A stretch of DNA of 64,000 nt from Candidatus Solirubrobacter pratensis (GTDB lineage Bacteria; Actinomycetota; Thermoleophilia; Solirubrobacterales; Solirubrobacteraceae). Under the pieces are notes generated by a model. That model did no database searches. It was not told the DNA's origin and saw nothing but the letters and a program-made list of their open reading frames with translations. Of this stretch, positions 15,646 through 22,889 are shown one piece after another. The stretch lies in assembly GCF_000425945.1 (NCBI RefSeq), contig NZ_AUEK01000018.1, positions 1 to 64,000 of the forward strand, given 5' to 3'. The position numbers and the translations under genes are program-made. The first letter of the stretch is position 1, and the number at the start of each line of letters is the position of its first letter.

Positions 15646-16407
15646 CTACGTGAACGTGTCGAGGTACCAGTCGACCAGCGCGTCGCCCGCGAAGACGCCC
15701 ACGACGCCGCCCAGCGCGAGCCAGGGACCGAACGGGATGCCCTTCTTGCGGCCCTCGGCGGCACCGAAGCGCGCGATGATGACGACCCCGACGAGCGTCC
15801 CGGCGATCAGCGCTGTGAAGATCGCCGGTGCCACTGCGCGGCCGAGGAAGAGACCCATGACGCCGGCCAGCTTGACGTCGCCCATCCCCATGCCGGCGGG
15901 ATACGCGACGGCCGCGATGAGGAAGAACGCGAGTGCCGCCGCGCCCGCGATCAGGTGCTCCACGACATCGCCGGACTCGAACGCCGGCACGAGCGCGAGT
16001 GCGGCGACCGCGCCGGCGATCATCAGCGTGTTCGGGATGATGTGGAAGTCCAGGTCGATCAGGGTGACCGGGACGAGCAGGGTCACGAAGACGAGCGGCA
16101 GCCAGACGTCGCTGTCGGCCCCGAAGCGCAGGACCACGCCGGCCCACAGCAGCGCGGTGACCGCCTCGACGACCGGATAGCGCGCTGAGACGGGCGCTCC
16201 GCAGGCCCGGCAGCGCCCGCGCAGGAGCAGCCATCCGAGCACCGGGACGTTGTCGTAGGGCTTGATCGGTGAGCCGCAGGTCGGGCAGCGCGAGCCCGGG
16301 CGCACCAGCGACTCGCGTCGCGGCATCCGGTAGGCCACGACGTTCAGGAAGGAGCCGATCAGGGCGCCCGCGATGGCCGCGACGACGGCGGCCGCAGCGG
16401 TGCTCAT
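15646..16407 (-). CDS. pilD: Prepilin peptidase / N-methyltransferase
   Basis: PilD cleaves prepilin leaders after glycine and methylates the new N-terminal Phe. This 253-aa polytopic protein has the zinc-binding tetracysteine (C41, C44, C66, C69 in CPTCGSPIKP and RCRACG) and the two catalytic aspartates of the GxGD aspartic proteases: D118 or D120 in LIDLDFHIIPN and D177 in GMGMGDVKL. Its substrates are the four prepilins at 17.6-21.8 kb. It lies 99 bp after pilM; that gap holds GC-rich hairpins but no pilus-type promoter. Confidence 0.95.
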   Translation of the reverse strand: MSTAAAAVVAAIAGALIGSFLNVVAYRMPRRESLVRPGSRCPTCGSPIKPYDNVPVLGWLLLRGRCRACGAPVSARYPVVEAVTALLWAGVVLRFGADSDVWLPLVFVTLLVPVTLIDLDFHIIPNTLMIAGAVAALALVPAFESGDVVEHLIAGAAALAFFLIAAVAYPAGMGMGDVKLAGVMGLFLGRAVAPAIFTALIAGTLVGVVIIARFGAAEGRKKGIPFGPWLALGGVVGVFAGDALVDWYLDTFT

Positions 16408-16506
16408 CGGGCGCCGGCGCGCGAGGCGCGCCCGCCGGCGGTCGGTGCGGATCGTCTCATGCGGTCCGGCACGATTGCACGCGGGGCGGCGGCGCGCCGC
16501 GCCATG

Positions 16507-17553
16507 TCAGTCGCGCGATGCGACCGCAAGCCCAGCGGCAACGGTCAGGCGGCTCGGCTCGGCGACGGCATCGTCGGCATGCACCACGCCGGCCTCGAGC
16601 TGCAGCCGCAGCTTCTCGCCAAGACGCTCGACGAGCCCGGGCACAGTCGCACCCCGGCCCGTGACAAGGCCGCGCTCTACCGTCTCCACGGCCTCCTGGC
16701 TGCGATAGAAGTTGAGCGAGCCGCGCACGGTCTCGGCCAGTTCGTTCACGCCCTGCTCGAGCGTCGCCCGCGTGGTGGCGACAAGATCCGGATCGCCCTC
16801 GATCGTGTCCACGTCCGCGGCCAGGCCGACGTGCGCGATCCATTGCGCCGCGTGCTCTGTGGTCAGCGCCCGCCGCTCGGCCAGCGTGCTCACGATCGTG
16901 TCGAGCCCGCCGGACGCGGCGCGCGCGAACAGGCACCCGGATGCGTTGGCCACGGCCAGGTTGGTGAGCCCGCCGAGATTGACGTAGAGCCGCGCGTCCG
17001 TCTCCGCTCCGGAGCGGAGCGCTCGGACCATGGCGAACGCCGACAGGTCGATGCCCTCGACCCGGAGCCCTGCATCCGCGACCGCGACCGCGAAGCGCTC
17101 CACCATCTCGCGCCGCGCGGCGACCACGACGACGCGCGTGCGCGGACCGGCCGGCGTGTCCACGTCGCCCAGCGACTGGAAGTCGACGACCGCCTCGTCG
17201 ATCGGCATCGGGATGTGGTCGGGCGCTTCGACCTTGACCGCCGCCGCGAGCGCGCGCTCGTCGGCGAGCGGCGGCAGGTTGAGCGTCCGGACGACGATGC
17301 GCTGGCTGGCCACGCCGAGGCGGACGTGCTGCGGAAGGCCGTTCTCGGCGAAGAATCCGCGCAGCGCCTCGGTGAGCGCGCCCGGATCGGCGAGCTCGCC
17401 GTCGCGCATGATCCCGCGCGGCAGCTCGCTGACGGCGGCGTTCTTGACCGAGAACGTGCCGTTCGCCATGACCTGGGCGGCGGCCACGTGGCCGCCGTCG
17501 ATATCCAGCCCCACGATGGGCGCCGACTTGGAGGATCGCGATCGCTTGAACAC
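16507..17553 (-). CDS. pilM: Type IV pilus assembly protein PilM
   Basis: PilM is an actin-like cytoplasmic ATP-binding protein that docks on the PilN N-terminus. This 348-aa protein begins with the first phosphate loop VGLDIDGGHVAAAQV, has an SFQSLGD-like segment (VDFQSLGDVD), VVVVAARREMV, a second phosphate region LYVNLGGLTNLAV and GLVTGRGATVPGL near the C-terminus. I chose GTG at 17553, 8 nt after the -10 element; the open frame upstream is Arg-rich and not PilM-like. Confidence 0.9.
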   Translation of the reverse strand: MFKRSRSSKSAPIVGLDIDGGHVAAAQVMANGTFSVKNAAVSELPRGIMRDGELADPGALTEALRGFFAENGLPQHVRLGVASQRIVVRTLNLPPLADERALAAAVKVEAPDHIPMPIDEAVVDFQSLGDVDTPAGPRTRVVVVAARREMVERFAVAVADAGLRVEGIDLSAFAMVRALRSGAETDARLYVNLGGLTNLAVANASGCLFARAASGGLDTIVSTLAERRALTTEHAAQWIAHVGLAADVDTIEGDPDLVATTRATLEQGVNELAETVRGSLNFYRSQEAVETVERGLVTGRGATVPGLVERLGEKLRLQLEAGVVHADDAVAEPSRLTVAAGLAVASRD

Positions 17554-17561
17554 GGTGGTGG

Positions 17562-17587
17562 TATCGGCAGCGGCGGTCGGGCGCTTG
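17562..17587 (-). promoter_or_regulatory. Sigma-28-like promoter of pilM
   Basis: TCTCAAG, 15 bp, GCCGATAC on the minus strand. The start GTG follows the -10 element by 8 nt, so the mRNA should be leaderless. The -35 overlaps the end of the upstream PilX-like gene. Confidence 0.8.
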
Positions 17588-17594
17588 AGACGGC

Positions 17595-18812
17595 TCAGTT
17601 GGTGGCGACGATCTCGCGGAACGAGTTCTGCACGATGCCGGCGGTGCCGAAGGCGTGCAGGTTGTTCGCCGCGTTCGGCAGGAAGCCCAGGTTGCCGTTG
17701 CACTTGGACGCGCCGTGCGAGTTCCCGACGGTCAGCCCGCCCGGCCCGTCGATAACGACCGCACCGGAGACGCACCCGTTGCCATGCAACTCGATCACGT
17801 CGGCCGCATTGCTCTGGGGGCCTACGCCGTCCGAGCCGTTGACGTCATAGACGATGCCGTGATACGTCGTGTTGCCGCTGAGCGACATCGACCCGGAACC
17901 GATGAGCAGGATCCCGGGCGCCGCGTCCGAGTTCCATTCGCTGTTGCCGGTGTAGCTGCAGCCCGGGTTCATCCGTTCCACGAAGACCACGTCGCCGGCG
18001 AGGTCGGGGCAGCCGCTCGCGTAGTACTTGCCGGTCCCGCGCGCGTAGTTGCGCATCCGGTCGATCGTCTCCGGCGAGAGCGCGGACGCCTGGTTCGGGA
18101 CGACGTTGACGGTCGCGTTCGGGCCGACCTGCACGGACTGGTTCCAGTTCTTGCAGGCGGTGTCCGAGAGCTGCCCGCCGCCCGAGTTGTTACAGCGCAG
18201 GATGAGATACGACCCGGCGGTGTTGATGTAGTTCTGGTTGCCGCTGTCGCTGATCGTCACCGTGTTGGCGGTGATGACGTTGCGCGGGAACAGCGTGTCC
18301 AGCCGCTCCGCGCGGATCAGCGCGACGAGCGTCCGCCGCTTGCCGCGGACGACCGCCTGCGCGCGCACCCACATGAGCCCGTCGCCGTTGGAGTCCCACC
18401 TCGGCTCCTGCCTGACGGTGGCGTCGTTGTAGTACTGGGCTGCGGCGGTGTCGTTGTCACGAACCTCGGTCGACCACTGGATGCCCTTGTCGTAGTCGGC
18501 TCCGGTGAACGCCTTGCTCAGCGTCGACGCGGTCGGGCAGTTGACATTCACGGTGGCGGACGTGCACTGGTCCGGAAAGACGTAGGTCGCGTCGGGCTTG
18601 GTGGGCCATTGCTTCGACAGCTGGAAGATCTGCGCGTTGAGCGCACCCTCGGTGGCCGAGAAGGACGACTCGCGCTCGCGTTGCATCCGGGAGTCGCCCT
18701 GCTGACGTCCCGTGAGGGCGGCCAACGCGATCCCGATCATCAGGCACATCGCCATGACGAGGATCGCGGTCACGAGGGCGAAGCCCTCTTGGCGGCGGAG
18801 CGTGTGAGTCAT
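17595..18812 (-). CDS. PilX-like minor pilus protein
   Basis: A 405-aa protein with a prepilin-type N-terminus: a short basic leader, then GFALVTAILVMAMCLMIGIAL, the hydrophobic helix of class III-like PilX proteins. The Glu5 of ordinary pilins is replaced, as is frequent in this group. A coiled-coil stretch (about 30-60) and a large beta-rich domain with several cysteines follow. Minor pilins of this class prime pilus assembly and may present adhesins at the tip. Its ATG overlaps the stop of the PilW-like gene by one base (TGATG). Confidence 0.8.
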   Translation of the reverse strand: MTHTLRRQEGFALVTAILVMAMCLMIGIALAALTGRQQGDSRMQRERESSFSATEGALNAQIFQLSKQWPTKPDATYVFPDQCTSATVNVNCPTASTLSKAFTGADYDKGIQWSTEVRDNDTAAAQYYNDATVRQEPRWDSNGDGLMWVRAQAVVRGKRRTLVALIRAERLDTLFPRNVITANTVTISDSGNQNYINTAGSYLILRCNNSGGGQLSDTACKNWNQSVQVGPNATVNVVPNQASALSPETIDRMRNYARGTGKYYASGCPDLAGDVVFVERMNPGCSYTGNSEWNSDAAPGILLIGSGSMSLSGNTTYHGIVYDVNGSDGVGPQSNAADVIELHGNGCVSGAVVIDGPGGLTVGNSHGASKCNGNLGFLPNAANNLHAFGTAGIVQNSFREIVATN

Positions 18813-19756
18813 CAGTAGAGCCTCGTGTCCTCGTCGGTGGCCGGCAGCCCGGCGGGATCCTTGACGAGCAGGACGATGCGGTGATTTCCCGCCGTCAGGT
18901 CCTTCTCGAACACCACGCCGGTGCCGATACAGCTCGCCGGCACCGGTGTGCCGCCGCAGTCGGGGAGGGGTGAAGGAGGGTCGAGGTACCACTGATAGGT
19001 GAGCGGCATCCCCTCGGGATCCTCGGAGCCGGAGCCGTTGAGGATCGCGTGATGTCCCGCCGTCGCCGTCGCCGTCATGCCGGCGATCGGGACGCGGTTC
19101 TGGTTGCGCAGCGTCACTCCCGTCGCGAGACGCGTCTCCTTCGCCGGGGTCCCCGGCGTCGTGTCGACGAAGATCTCGGAATGGACCTCGGTGATCCGCT
19201 GCGGGTCGCTGGAGTTGTATGTGAACAGCGGACGGTTCTGGCCCCCTACACGGTTGGCGGCGACGCTGACGAGCTTCTTCGTCGTCGTCCATCCCGTCCC
19301 GGGGCATGCGGCGGTCGACGGGAGCGCGGGCGGCATGTTGCTGGCCGCGTTGGTCCACGTCTGCTCCTGCTGATACAGCGTCTGGCTCGGCTGCGCATTG
19401 TCGAGGCAGTAGCGGACGCGCTTGACGTTCGCGGTATTGAGCGAGCCGGGCGGCATCGTGTCACCGACCACGCGGAACACGAGGTCGTAGTTGCTCGCGG
19501 AGTCGACCGCGTAGGGCTGAGCCTGGTAGTTCGCGCTGAACAGCGAGGGGCTCGCCAGATTGCGAAGCTGGCGCGCGAGGCGGTCGAGATAGATCCGGGC
19601 GGCGTCCTGGTTGTCGGACGCCGTCTGCTGATGGCGGGCGTTGTCGTTCGTGGCCGCGAGGACGGTCAGCGTCGATCCGAGCACGATCACGGCCATGACG
19701 CTGCCGAGCAGGAGCTCGATGAGCGTCATGCCGCGCTCGCTTCTCAGCCGGCCCAT
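18812..19756 (-). CDS. PilW-like minor prepilin
   Basis: A 314-aa prepilin: leader MGRLRSERG, cleavage before MTLIELLLGSVMAVIVLGSTL, with Glu at position 5 of the mature protein. The globular part has a PKD/Ig-like C-terminal segment (GHHAILNGSGSEDPEGMPLTYQWYLDPP) suggesting an extracellular adhesive or spacer fold. I chose the ATG at 19756 because it gives a canonical short leader and overlaps the preceding stop by one base. It belongs to the pilV-W-X operon, whose products probably form the pilus tip complex. Confidence 0.82.
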   Translation of the reverse strand: MGRLRSERGMTLIELLLGSVMAVIVLGSTLTVLAATNDNARHQQTASDNQDAARIYLDRLARQLRNLASPSLFSANYQAQPYAVDSASNYDLVFRVVGDTMPPGSLNTANVKRVRYCLDNAQPSQTLYQQEQTWTNAASNMPPALPSTAACPGTGWTTTKKLVSVAANRVGGQNRPLFTYNSSDPQRITEVHSEIFVDTTPGTPAKETRLATGVTLRNQNRVPIAGMTATATAGHHAILNGSGSEDPEGMPLTYQWYLDPPSPLPDCGGTPVPASCIGTGVVFEKDLTAGNHRIVLLVKDPAGLPATDEDTRLY

Positions 19757-21195
19757 CACGCGCTCACCGGGCCCACGACGACCGACTCCGCGTAGTGCTC
19801 GTCGACCGCTGTGATCCAGTAGTCGTGCTGCACGTCGTTGGTGTTGGCGTCGACGAAGGTCAGTGCGCTGCCCGGCCCGCTCCACGTCGCGTACCGATCG
19901 GCGAACGTCTTCCCGTCGCGGTAGATCCGGTAGAAGGCGATCGAGTCACCGGGATCGGTGTCGCCCGGGCTAGGCGCCACCCAGGTCAGCGTGGCGGACC
20001 CGTCGGCGTTGGTGATCGCGGTCACCGAGGCCGGCGGGTTCGGCGGCGTGTTGCCGAGCACCACGGTGAGCGGATCCGAGAAGTCCCCGGAGCGAGGCTG
20101 GCCCGCCGGGTCCGTGTCCCACGCCTGGACGTAATACTTCAGGTTGTCCTGGTTGGGCGGCGAGGTGTCGATGCAGCTCGTCTTGAGCGCGCGCGGACAG
20201 ACGGTGACGCGGTTGGTGCCGCTGCTGTCGGTCCGATCGACGGAGTAGCCGGTGATGTCGCGCTCGGGGTTCGGCAGCCACTCGAGGTCGACGGCCTGGC
20301 GCGTGGGATCGCTCGGGTCGGCCGTGCGGCCGCCGACGAGGCCTGCCACCTTGGTCGGCGCGAGCCGGTTGAGCGTAACCGTGTTCGACTTCGTGGGCCC
20401 CGACTGACCGTAGGTGTCGAACGCCTGCGCGCTCACGACATAGGTTCCGTCGACCACGCTGTTCGCGGTGCCGGCGGTCCCGACGTTCCAGTCGAACGTC
20501 CACGCGAGCCCCGAGCCGTTCGTGATCGGTCCCTGCGCGGTGCCGTCCAACAGCCACTGCGTGGTGACCGGCGCGCTGGACGTCGTGAGCGCGAATCGGA
20601 CCGTGGTTCCGCTCGTGACCTGGTTGTTGACCAGCAACGGGCTCGACAGGGTCAGCGTCCGCACGGCGGGAGCTCCCGCGCTTCCGTTGTTGTTGATCAG
20701 CTCCGACTGGTGGACGTTGTGCGCGACTCCGCGGCTGGTCCAGTCGATGTCCACCCGCACGCGCTTGTAGTCCTCCGGGACCTTGTCGGCGGTGCCCGCC
20801 GCGGCGCCGTCGCTGCAGAACGAGGCGCCATGCGGGCCGCCTCCGTCGGAGGGGTCGTCGAAGATGCACTCGCTCGTCCGCACGGTGAACGTGATGCCGC
20901 GTCGGACGATCGTCCAGCCGGGTCCGGCGCCCGCGTCGGCCAAGCCGGGCAGCGCCTGGATCTCGCCGTCGATGGACGTGGGCTGGAGCTTGGCGTAGGT
21001 AACCGAACGGGCGCCCTCGATCAACTCGCGCGCGAGGCTGGTGCCCGCCTCCTGCGCGCGGGCGCTCGCGGCGGCGCGGGCGGAGACGTTGAGCAGCCCG
21101 AGGGTGCCGAGCACGCCGACGGCGAGGACGATCATCGCCGCGAGCACTTCGAGGATGGTGAAGCCGTGCTGGGAGGCGAGCGCGCGTCGGGTCAC
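19756..21195 (-). CDS. PilV-like minor prepilin with Ig/fibronectin type III domains
   Basis: A 479-aa prepilin. The leader MTRRALASQHG is followed by FTILEVLAAMIVLAVGVLGTLGLL with Glu5. After the pilin head (to about 185) come an Ig-like module and two fibronectin type III-like modules (about 285-380 and 385-479; PTKVAGLVGGR, DLEWLPNPERDITGYSVDR, SATLTWVAPSPGD, IAFYRIYRDG). Such a large modular minor pilin is well suited to be a tip adhesin. The GTG start lies 8 nt after a sigma-28-like -10 element. First gene of a three-gene minor pilin operon. Confidence 0.82.
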   Translation of the reverse strand: MTRRALASQHGFTILEVLAAMIVLAVGVLGTLGLLNVSARAAASARAQEAGTSLARELIEGARSVTYAKLQPTSIDGEIQALPGLADAGAGPGWTIVRRGITFTVRTSECIFDDPSDGGGPHGASFCSDGAAAGTADKVPEDYKRVRVDIDWTSRGVAHNVHQSELINNNGSAGAPAVRTLTLSSPLLVNNQVTSGTTVRFALTTSSAPVTTQWLLDGTAQGPITNGSGLAWTFDWNVGTAGTANSVVDGTYVVSAQAFDTYGQSGPTKSNTVTLNRLAPTKVAGLVGGRTADPSDPTRQAVDLEWLPNPERDITGYSVDRTDSSGTNRVTVCPRALKTSCIDTSPPNQDNLKYYVQAWDTDPAGQPRSGDFSDPLTVVLGNTPPNPPASVTAITNADGSATLTWVAPSPGDTDPGDSIAFYRIYRDGKTFADRYATWSGPGSALTFVDANTNDVQHDYWITAVDEHYAESVVVGPVSA

Positions 21196-21203
21196 ACGGT
21201 CTA

Positions 21204-21229
21204 AGTCGGCCGGAAGGCGCTTCGCCTTG
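21204..21229 (-). promoter_or_regulatory. Sigma-28-like promoter of the minor pilin operon
   Basis: GCTCAAG, 15 bp, GCCGACTT on the minus strand; the -10 differs from GCCGATA at the last two bases. The GTG of the pilV-like gene follows 8 nt later. A terminator separates it from pilA. Confidence 0.7.
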
Positions 21230-21270
21230 AGCCGGTTGGGGCCGTCACCCGATGTGTCGGTTAACGACGA

Positions 21271-21293
21271 AGCGGGCCCCGGGGGGGCCCGCT
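21271..21293 (-). terminator. Terminator after the major pilin gene
   Basis: A 9-bp stem AGCGGGCCC / GGGCCCGCT with a 5-nt loop, followed on the minus strand by TCGTCGTT. It separates the pilA transcript from the minor pilin operon. Confidence 0.85.
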
Positions 21294-21322
21294 TTGCAGA
21301 GGGTGTGGTCAGCGTCAGCCGA

Positions 21323-21751
21323 CTACCACGTGAGGCCCGTCGGGCAGCCCCCCTTGGTCCCCGTGCAGCTGCGGGTGACCACGCCGGTGTTGGTCTTCTT
21401 GATCGAGAAGGTGTCGCCCGTCTTGGACGTCGACATCACCTCGTAGTTGTCAGCCGCGTGGGTCACGACCTTGAGCGTCGCGTTGCCGGAGCCGAGCGCC
21501 GGCTCGATCTCGATCAGCTTGGTCTCGTCGCCGCTGAGGTAGCTCTGCTCGTCGGTGTAGAGCGTCTCCATCGCGGTCTGGGCGGTACGCGCCTGCGACT
21601 TGGCCTCGGTGTCCTGCGCCTTGCCGCGCTGGTTGAGGAATGCCGGCAGAGCGATCGCGGCCAGGATGCCGATGATCAGGATGACGACCAGGAGCTCGAT
21701 CAGGGTGAATCCCTTCTCGTCCTGAGCGCGCTTACGGAGCTTGTGAAGCAT
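21323..21751 (-). CDS. pilA: Major type IV pilin
   Basis: A 142-aa class III prepilin: basic leader ending in KG, cleavage between G14 and F15, then FTLIELLVVILIIGILAAIALP, with Glu5 of the mature chain at residue 19. The head domain is small, with a C-terminal disulfide candidate (SCTGTKGGC) and an acidic middle. It has its own promoter, a cyclic-dinucleotide riboswitch leader and a good Shine-Dalgarno (AGGAGGG, 9 nt from ATG). A GspG-type pseudopilin is the alternative, but the surrounding pilM-N-O, pilB-T-C and minor pilins favour a true pilus subunit. Confidence 0.92.
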   Translation of the reverse strand: MLHKLRKRAQDEKGFTLIELLVVILIIGILAAIALPAFLNQRGKAQDTEAKSQARTAQTAMETLYTDEQSYLSGDETKLIEIEPALGSGNATLKVVTHAADNYEVMSTSKTGDTFSIKKTNTGVVTRSCTGTKGGCPTGLTW

Positions 21752-21759
21752 GAAGGTGG

Positions 21760-21774
21760 TCCCTCCTGAAGGGA
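21760..21774 (-). promoter_or_regulatory. Hairpin over the pilA Shine-Dalgarno
   Basis: TCCCT pairs with AGGGA around a TCAGG loop, so most of the AGGAGGG ribosome-binding site is in the stem or loop. This is the likely translational expression platform of the upstream aptamer. Confidence 0.6.
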
Positions 21775-21823
21775 TCGTTGGGCCTGTGAACTGCGCTGCC
21801 AGGTCCTCGGTCCCGATTGAAGT

Positions 21824-21894
21824 GGCAACCCGGCAAGCTCTTCATCCGGAAGAGCCCCGTGGCTTTGCGATGCCGCCCTCACGAGCGACTTGCC
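21824..21894 (-). promoter_or_regulatory. GEMM-I (cyclic-di-GMP-I class) riboswitch aptamer
   Basis: On the minus strand GGCAA (21894-21890) pairs with TTGCC (21828-21824). The first internal helix is a 7-bp stem (GTCGCTC with GGGCGGC, including G-U pairs) capped by the GNRA tetraloop GTGA. Next come the invariant CGCAAAGCC and ACGGGG, a second perfect 7-bp hairpin (GCTCTTC/GAAGAGC), and GCCGGGTTGCC. These are the conserved elements of GEMM-I RNAs in the right order. It controls pilA, whose ATG is 72 nt downstream. Whether the ligand is c-di-GMP or 3',3'-cGAMP cannot be settled by eye. Confidence 0.93.
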
Positions 21895-21920
21895 TTTGAC
21901 ACCTCGGCTGGCACCCCCGG

Positions 21921-21946
21921 TATCGGCAGTACCGGCGGGAGCCTTA
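21921..21946 (-). promoter_or_regulatory. Sigma-28-like promoter of pilA
   Basis: CTTAAG, 15 bp, GCCGATAC on the minus strand. Transcription would start near 21914, about 20 nt before the riboswitch, leaving a leader of about 160 nt. An inverted repeat CCGGTA/TACCGG (21917-21935) overlaps the -10 and might be an operator. Confidence 0.75.
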
Positions 21947-22031
21947 AGTCATCTTGAGGTGAATCTGGCCGATACGCGCTCGACGCGTCGCGGACACCGC
22001 GCCGGCGCGAGCGGGGCCCGCGCCGCGCCGG

Positions 22032-22211
22032 TCAACCCTTGTCCACGCCGCCTGCGGCCTGGGCGTCGTGCTCGGGCACGAAGCGGCCGCTTCCCTCGCA
22101 CCACGGGCACTTGACACGGTGCGGCGTGCCGCCGAGGCCGGAGATCACCTCGCCGGTTCCCCGGCAGGCGGTGCAGACCGAAGGGTCGTAGGAGTCCTGG
22201 GGCGCGCTCAC
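22032..22211 (-). CDS. 59-aa DnaJ-type zinc-finger protein
   Basis: A small protein with two CxxCxGxG-like modules, CTACRGTGEV and CPWCEGSGRF, spaced as in the DnaJ zinc-binding hairpin. Four cysteines can bind one zinc. It starts with GTG 12 bp after the stop of the hypothetical gene at 22224 and so belongs to the phosphatase operon. Similar stand-alone mini zinc fingers exist in actinobacteria, but their function is unknown; they may bind RNA or protein. Confidence 0.7.
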   Translation of the reverse strand: MSAPQDSYDPSVCTACRGTGEVISGLGGTPHRVKCPWCEGSGRFVPEHDAQAAGGVDKG

Positions 22212-22223
22212 GGCGCTGAGACT

Positions 22224-22889
22224 TTAGAAGCCGGGAGGAGCGACGGAGCGCGGAGGCCCCGAGACGGCGACGTGCACCGCCGGATCGGCCGAGCGGTCGG
22301 TCGGCAGCGAGCGCCGCATGGTGGGCGGCACCTCGCGGTCGGTCAGCGGCCTGAGCAGGTTGTAGGCGCGGAACGCCGTCTCGGCCTTGCTGGGATCCTC
22401 GACACGGAAGAGGAAGCCGGGAACGGCCGGCACGCCCAGCGGCGAGCGCGCCACGATCGCGGCGAGCGCCTCCGGCTGCAGGCAGGGCCCGAGCTGCTCG
22501 GGGCCGAGCGGCTTGGTGAACAGCAGCGCGGCGTTCGGCGCCTCCTCGGGATCGCCGAGCGTCGTCAGCGCGCTGCCGCCCGTGCTCGTCCACAGCCAGC
22601 CCTCGATGCCCTCCTCGCGCGGGATCACCGCGGTCGCGCTGAGGCGGCGCAGCACCGGGAAGCGTCCGCCGGCGCCGCGGGCGCTGCCGCGGTCCACGAG
22701 GCCGAGCTGCAGCAGGCCGAGCGGGAGCCGCAACGGCGCGCGCAGCAACTCGCCGTGCTCGAAGGTCGCGCCGTTGGGCGTCAGCCGCAGCTCGTCGGTC
22801 GAGTGCCGGCGGCCCCAGCCGCGCGGCTCGAGGACGAGCAGATGATCGCGCGCGGCGCCGGGCGGAGCGGGAGGCGGTGCGGAGCTCAC
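22224..22889 (-). CDS. Hypothetical protein, partner of the SpoIIE-type phosphatase
   Basis: A 221-aa soluble protein that I do not recognise. It starts with GTG inside the last codons of the phosphatase gene (GTGA overlap), so the two are co-translated. The sequence contains a hydrophobic Leu-rich stretch (LRAPLRLPLGLLQLGLVDRG) and an EGWLWTSTGG segment but no signal peptide, membrane helix or catalytic motif. Coupling suggests a role in the same phosphatase signalling path, perhaps as substrate or antagonist; that is inference only. Confidence 0.6.
   Translation of the reverse strand: MSSAPPPAPPGAARDHLLVLEPRGWGRRHSTDELRLTPNGATFEHGELLRAPLRLPLGLLQLGLVDRGSARGAGGRFPVLRRLSATAVIPREEGIEGWLWTSTGGSALTTLGDPEEAPNAALLFTKPLGPEQLGPCLQPEALAAIVARSPLGVPAVPGFLFRVEDPSKAETAFRAYNLLRPLTDREVPPTMRRSLPTDRSADPAVHVAVSGPPRSVAPPGF

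Noticed and set aside
16408..16506. GC-rich hairpins between pilM and pilD as a terminator
   Set aside because: Stems are short and nested with no clear single structure; pilD has no promoter motif of its own, so read-through is more likely.
21323..21751. Pseudopilin of a type II secretion system
   Set aside because: No secretin or GspE/L/M-type partners; the PilM-N-O and PilB-T-C sets and PilT retraction motor point to a type IV pilus.
21968..21974. GCCGATA on the plus strand as a divergent pilus-type promoter
   Set aside because: The -35 at 15 bp reads TCAT, not CAAG, and no plus-strand gene follows before 26.8 kb.
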